64,000 nt of DNA. It comes from Sphaerimonospora thailandensis (GTDB taxonomy: Bacteria; Actinomycetota; Actinomycetes; Streptosporangiales; Streptosporangiaceae). The notes beneath the pieces were generated by a model. The model searched no databases. It saw only the letters and a program-made list of their open reading frames with translations, and was not told the DNA's origin. How positions within the stretch are numbered: the stretch's first letter is position 1; each line of letters begins with the position of its first letter. Shown piece after piece: positions 61,891-64,000 of the stretch. The position numbers and the translations under genes were made by a program. Location: assembly GCF_016863115.1 (NCBI RefSeq), contig NZ_BOOG01000008.1, positions 62,001 through 126,000 on the forward strand, read 5' to 3'.

Positions 61891-62089
61891 GGGGATCCTT
61901 CCTCTGTCCGATCGTGTCCAGAGCGAAGACTACGAGAGTTCGGCCGCAGGAGCACCAGCGGGCGACCCCGCGCGGGAGGCCGCCTCATGTCACGGCGGGT
62001 GCCGCCGGGAGGAACTTCCTCACCCGGACGTGTGTCCTCGGCGTGGAGGGTATGGAGATTAGTTCTTCACCAAGGACAGGAGGTTTCCG

Positions 62090-62506
62090 ATGGCACAGAC
62101 CGTGGCGGACGTGATGACGGCCAATCCGGCGACGGTGGAGGCGAATGACACGGTGTCGACCGCCGCCCGGCTCATGCGCGAAAAGGACGCCGGTGGCATC
62201 GTCGTCACCGACGGCGGACATGTGCGCGGCATCATCACCGACCGTGACATAGCCATCCGCGTCATGGCCGACGGGAAAGGGCCGGACACCCCGGTGAGGG
62301 AGGCCAGCAGCGAGGAGCTCACGACGGTGTCTCCGGACGCCACCGTGGACGAGGTCGTCCGGCTCATGCGTGAGCGGGCCATCCGCCGGGTGCCGGTCGT
62401 ACGGGACGACCAGGCCGTCGGCATCGTCAGCCTCGGGGATCTCGCGATGGAACGGGACTCCCGGTCGGCTCTGGGAGGCATCTCGGCCGCGCCGCCCAAC
62501 CAGTGA
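62090..62506 (+). CDS. CBS-pair protein
   Basis: The 138-residue protein is a bare Bateman module: CBS1 VADVMTANPATVEANDTVST and CBS2 EASSEELTTVSPDATVDEVV, each ending in a GIITDRD- or GIVSLGD-type loop. It has no BON domain and is shorter than the CBS-BON proteins of the stress island. It resembles mycobacterial Hrp1 in size. GGAGG precedes the ATG. I see no DevR-like box here. Confidence 0.92.
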   Translation: MAQTVADVMTANPATVEANDTVSTAARLMREKDAGGIVVTDGGHVRGIITDRDIAIRVMADGKGPDTPVREASSEELTTVSPDATVDEVVRLMRERAIRRVPVVRDDQAVGIVSLGDLAMERDSRSALGGISAAPPNQ

Positions 62507-62527
62507 AACCGACGCCACCGAACAGGA

Positions 62528-62549
62528 AACGGGCGGACCTCCGCCCGTT
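62528..62549. terminator. Rho-independent terminator
   Basis: AACGGGCGG-ACCT-CCGCCCGTT is a perfect 9-bp stem followed by TTCG, 21 bp after the CBS gene stop. Confidence 0.85.
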
Positions 62550-62563
62550 TTCGCTCCCCCTCT

Positions 62564-62578
62564 CCCCATGATCTTGCA
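62564..62578. repeat. Copy of the dispersed TGATCTTGC element
   Basis: CCCCATGATCTTGCA follows the terminator of the CBS gene and matches the core found at 28.3 kb and 41.8 kb. Confidence 0.45.
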
Positions 62579-62725
62579 GGCGTGATGCCGAACGCGGGAG
62601 GGTACGGATTCCACGGTGCCTGTTCGCGGGCCTGGTTCAGGTGCCTGATTCGCGGGCGCGCGGGGGCATCGCGGCCCGAATCGGGTTGGGTACGGGCATG
62701 GCGTCGGACCCGAAGGGAGAGTCCC

Positions 62726-63313
62726 ATGACCGATGTACAACATCCGGTTCCTGAGCTGATGAGGGAGAACGACGTCGTCGATCTGCTCATTCATCAGCAT
62801 TCGATGATCAGGGACATGCTCGACGAGGTGGCGAAGGCGCCGGAAGACGGGCGGGCGGAGGCGTTCCGGCGGCTGGTGCGGATGCTCGCGGTGCACGAGA
62901 CGGCCGAGGAGGAGATCGTGCACCCCTACGCGCGGCGCAAGCTGGACGGCGGAAACGCGGTGGTCGCCGATCGTCTTGCGGAGGAACGCGAGGCCAAGCG
63001 GCTGGTCGTGGTGATGGACCGGAACGGGCCGCGGCATCCGGACTTCCTCGCCAACCTCGACATGCTGCGGGTCGCCGTGCTGGCGCACGCGCGCGCGGAG
63101 GAACGGTACGAGTTCCCGCGACTCCGGGCCCGCACCTCGGCGATGGAACGCCGGGCGATGGCGCTGGGCGTGCGGGCGGCGGAGGCGATGGCACCCACCC
63201 GTCCACGCCCCGGGGTGGAGTCGGCGATGCGGAACCTGCTGCTCGGACCGCCGGTAGCGATCATGGACAGGGCCCGCGACCTGATCGCGATGGCGGTCGG
63301 CAGGAAGGACTGA
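62726..63313 (+). CDS. Hemerythrin-like domain protein
   Basis: The 195-residue helical protein has the di-iron ligand pattern His25 (HQHSMI), His57 and Glu61 (VHETAEEE), His66 (HPYARR), then His121 and Glu125 (HARAEERYEF). Such proteins bind O2 or NO or protect iron centres. The C-terminal third (about 150-190) is extra and basic. ATG 62726 was chosen over an upstream in-frame ATG because GAAGGGAGAG precedes it. Confidence 0.9.
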   Translation: MTDVQHPVPELMRENDVVDLLIHQHSMIRDMLDEVAKAPEDGRAEAFRRLVRMLAVHETAEEEIVHPYARRKLDGGNAVVADRLAEEREAKRLVVVMDRNGPRHPDFLANLDMLRVAVLAHARAEERYEFPRLRARTSAMERRAMALGVRAAEAMAPTRPRPGVESAMRNLLLGPPVAIMDRARDLIAMAVGRKD

Positions 63314-63332
63314 CGGGCCGACGGCCACCGCT

Positions 63333-63374
63333 CGGCGGTACGGCCCACGCCCCGGGGCGTGGGCCGTACCGCCG
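63333..63374. terminator. 42-bp perfect palindrome, convergent terminator
   Basis: Two 21-base arms meet directly at CCCCGGGG (63350-63357): the left arm starts CGGCGGTACGGCCCACG and the right arm is its exact complement. It lies between the hemerythrin-like gene and the convergent ferritin-like gene. RNA from either strand would form a very stable hairpin. Confidence 0.8.
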
Positions 63375-63383
63375 GCGGGGTGC

Positions 63384-64000
63384 TCAATGGGTCCGCAGGC
63401 TGTACATCGGGTGGGCGCCCTCGGTCTCCAGGCGGTATTCCCGGCCGGACTTGGCGCGGTTCTCGTCGATGACGCGTTCGCTCGGCGGCTCCTGGTCTCC
63501 GTGGATCTGTTCCTGCCAGCGCTGGAAGCGCTCATGGGCCTCCTGGACGTACCCGGTGCCCAGCGTGGTGTAGTCGATCTGGGTGGCGATCACCTCGCGG
63601 ATGTAGCTCTTGTTCGGCTCGAACCTCACCGGTGCGGGCAGCCGTGGGGCGAGGATCTCCTGCGGTTCCCGCCCGTCGTGCCGGCGCATCATGTCCGCCG
63701 CGATACGCAGGTGTTCGAGTTCCATGTTCAGATGCAGCTCCCAGATCGCCCGCACCTTCGGATCGGTCTCGGTCTCCATGAACGAGTGGTAGAGGTAGCA
63801 CTCGTTGTACTCGTGGTTGACCAGTTGCTCCCACCACGTCTCGCCCGGATCCACCAGGGACTCGTAATGCGTGACGTGCTCCTCCTCGATCAGACTGATC
63901 TCCTGGTAGAGCTGCCGGGCGATCGGCTCCATGTACATCGGCCCGACGTTCATGTAGAAGTTCATCGTCTGCTGCTCGGCCGACATGATGGTCAGCGCGT
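63384..64000 (-). CDS. Ferritin-like domain protein, C-terminal part (cut by window end)
   Basis: The minus-strand frame is open to the window edge; the last ~205 residues are present, with ALTIMSAEQQTMNFYMNVGP at the edge. Helices with Glu/His pairs (ISLIEEEHVTHYESL; LNMELEHLRIAADMM) look like a ferritin-like di-iron or structural four-helix bundle. The C-terminal 60 residues are outside that fold (IDYTTLGTGYVQEAHERFQR). An internal ATG at 63986 could be mistaken for the start. It is convergent with the hemerythrin-like gene. Function unknown. Confidence 0.75.
   Translation of the reverse strand, partial: ALTIMSAEQQTMNFYMNVGPMYMEPIARQLYQEISLIEEEHVTHYESLVDPGETWWEQLVNHEYNECYLYHSFMETETDPKVRAIWELHLNMELEHLRIAADMMRRHDGREPQEILAPRLPAPVRFEPNKSYIREVIATQIDYTTLGTGYVQEAHERFQRWQEQIHGDQEPPSERVIDENRAKSGREYRLETEGAHPMYSLRTH

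Overview
This is a high-GC actinobacterial chromosome segment. The supporting signs are GTG and TTG starts, strongly G/C-biased third codon positions, RamB-type glyoxylate control, DevR/DevS with DevR-like boxes, an SPW-repeat protein and an LCP protein. The gene content fits a filamentous actinomycete, perhaps Streptosporangiales, but that placement is inference. I see no rRNA, tRNA, CRISPR array, insertion sequence or prophage.

Layout. 0-1.2 kb: the 5' end of a sensor kinase and an ACT-domain protein. 1.2-5.9 kb: a maltose/alpha-glucoside locus with an MsmK-type ATPase, a GH13 alpha-glucosidase and a LacI regulator; its binding-protein and permease genes have collapsed into a 366-bp relic. 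6.0-10.9 kb: an edd-glk-eda operon (Entner-Doudoroff) divergent from a ROK repressor. 11-18 kb: a one-domain voltage-gated channel, a cytoplasmic subtilase with a small partner, an LCP cell-wall transferase, a Pro-rich peptide and a LysR regulator. 18-24 kb: an esterase, a lone ABC ATPase, aceA divergent from ramB, and a Nudix-like protein.

24-36 kb: a hypoxia/dormancy-type island. It holds two universal stress proteins, three CBS+BON proteins, the DevS-like GAF kinase and DevR-like regulator, a CtpF-like P-type ATPase and a BON-methyltransferase fusion. Boxes resembling GGGAC(C/T)TTCGNCC lie in at least four of its promoter regions, so I infer one DevR regulon. 36-42 kb: an orphan sensor kinase (its gene ends near 34.7 kb), an esterase, an MFS exporter, a DeaD-type helicase and a YcnI copper-protein pair.

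42-55 kb: a large cell-wall salvage locus. It encodes a BadF-type sugar kinase, a GH3 NagZ-like enzyme, a complete five-gene peptide-type ABC importer, a GNAT protein, NamZ (DUF1343), MurQ and an AmiE/YbbE-like serine hydrolase. None of the enzymes has a visible signal peptide. This suggests import of muropeptides followed by cytoplasmic dismantling to GlcNAc-6-phosphate. 55-64 kb: a glutathionyl-hydroquinone reductase relic, a DUF2218 protein, a secreted Xaa-Pro dipeptidyl-peptidase, an SPW protein, an overlooked 41-residue hydrophobic peptide, Spo0M, a ROK kinase, a CBS protein, a hemerythrin-like protein and a ferritin-like protein cut by the window end.
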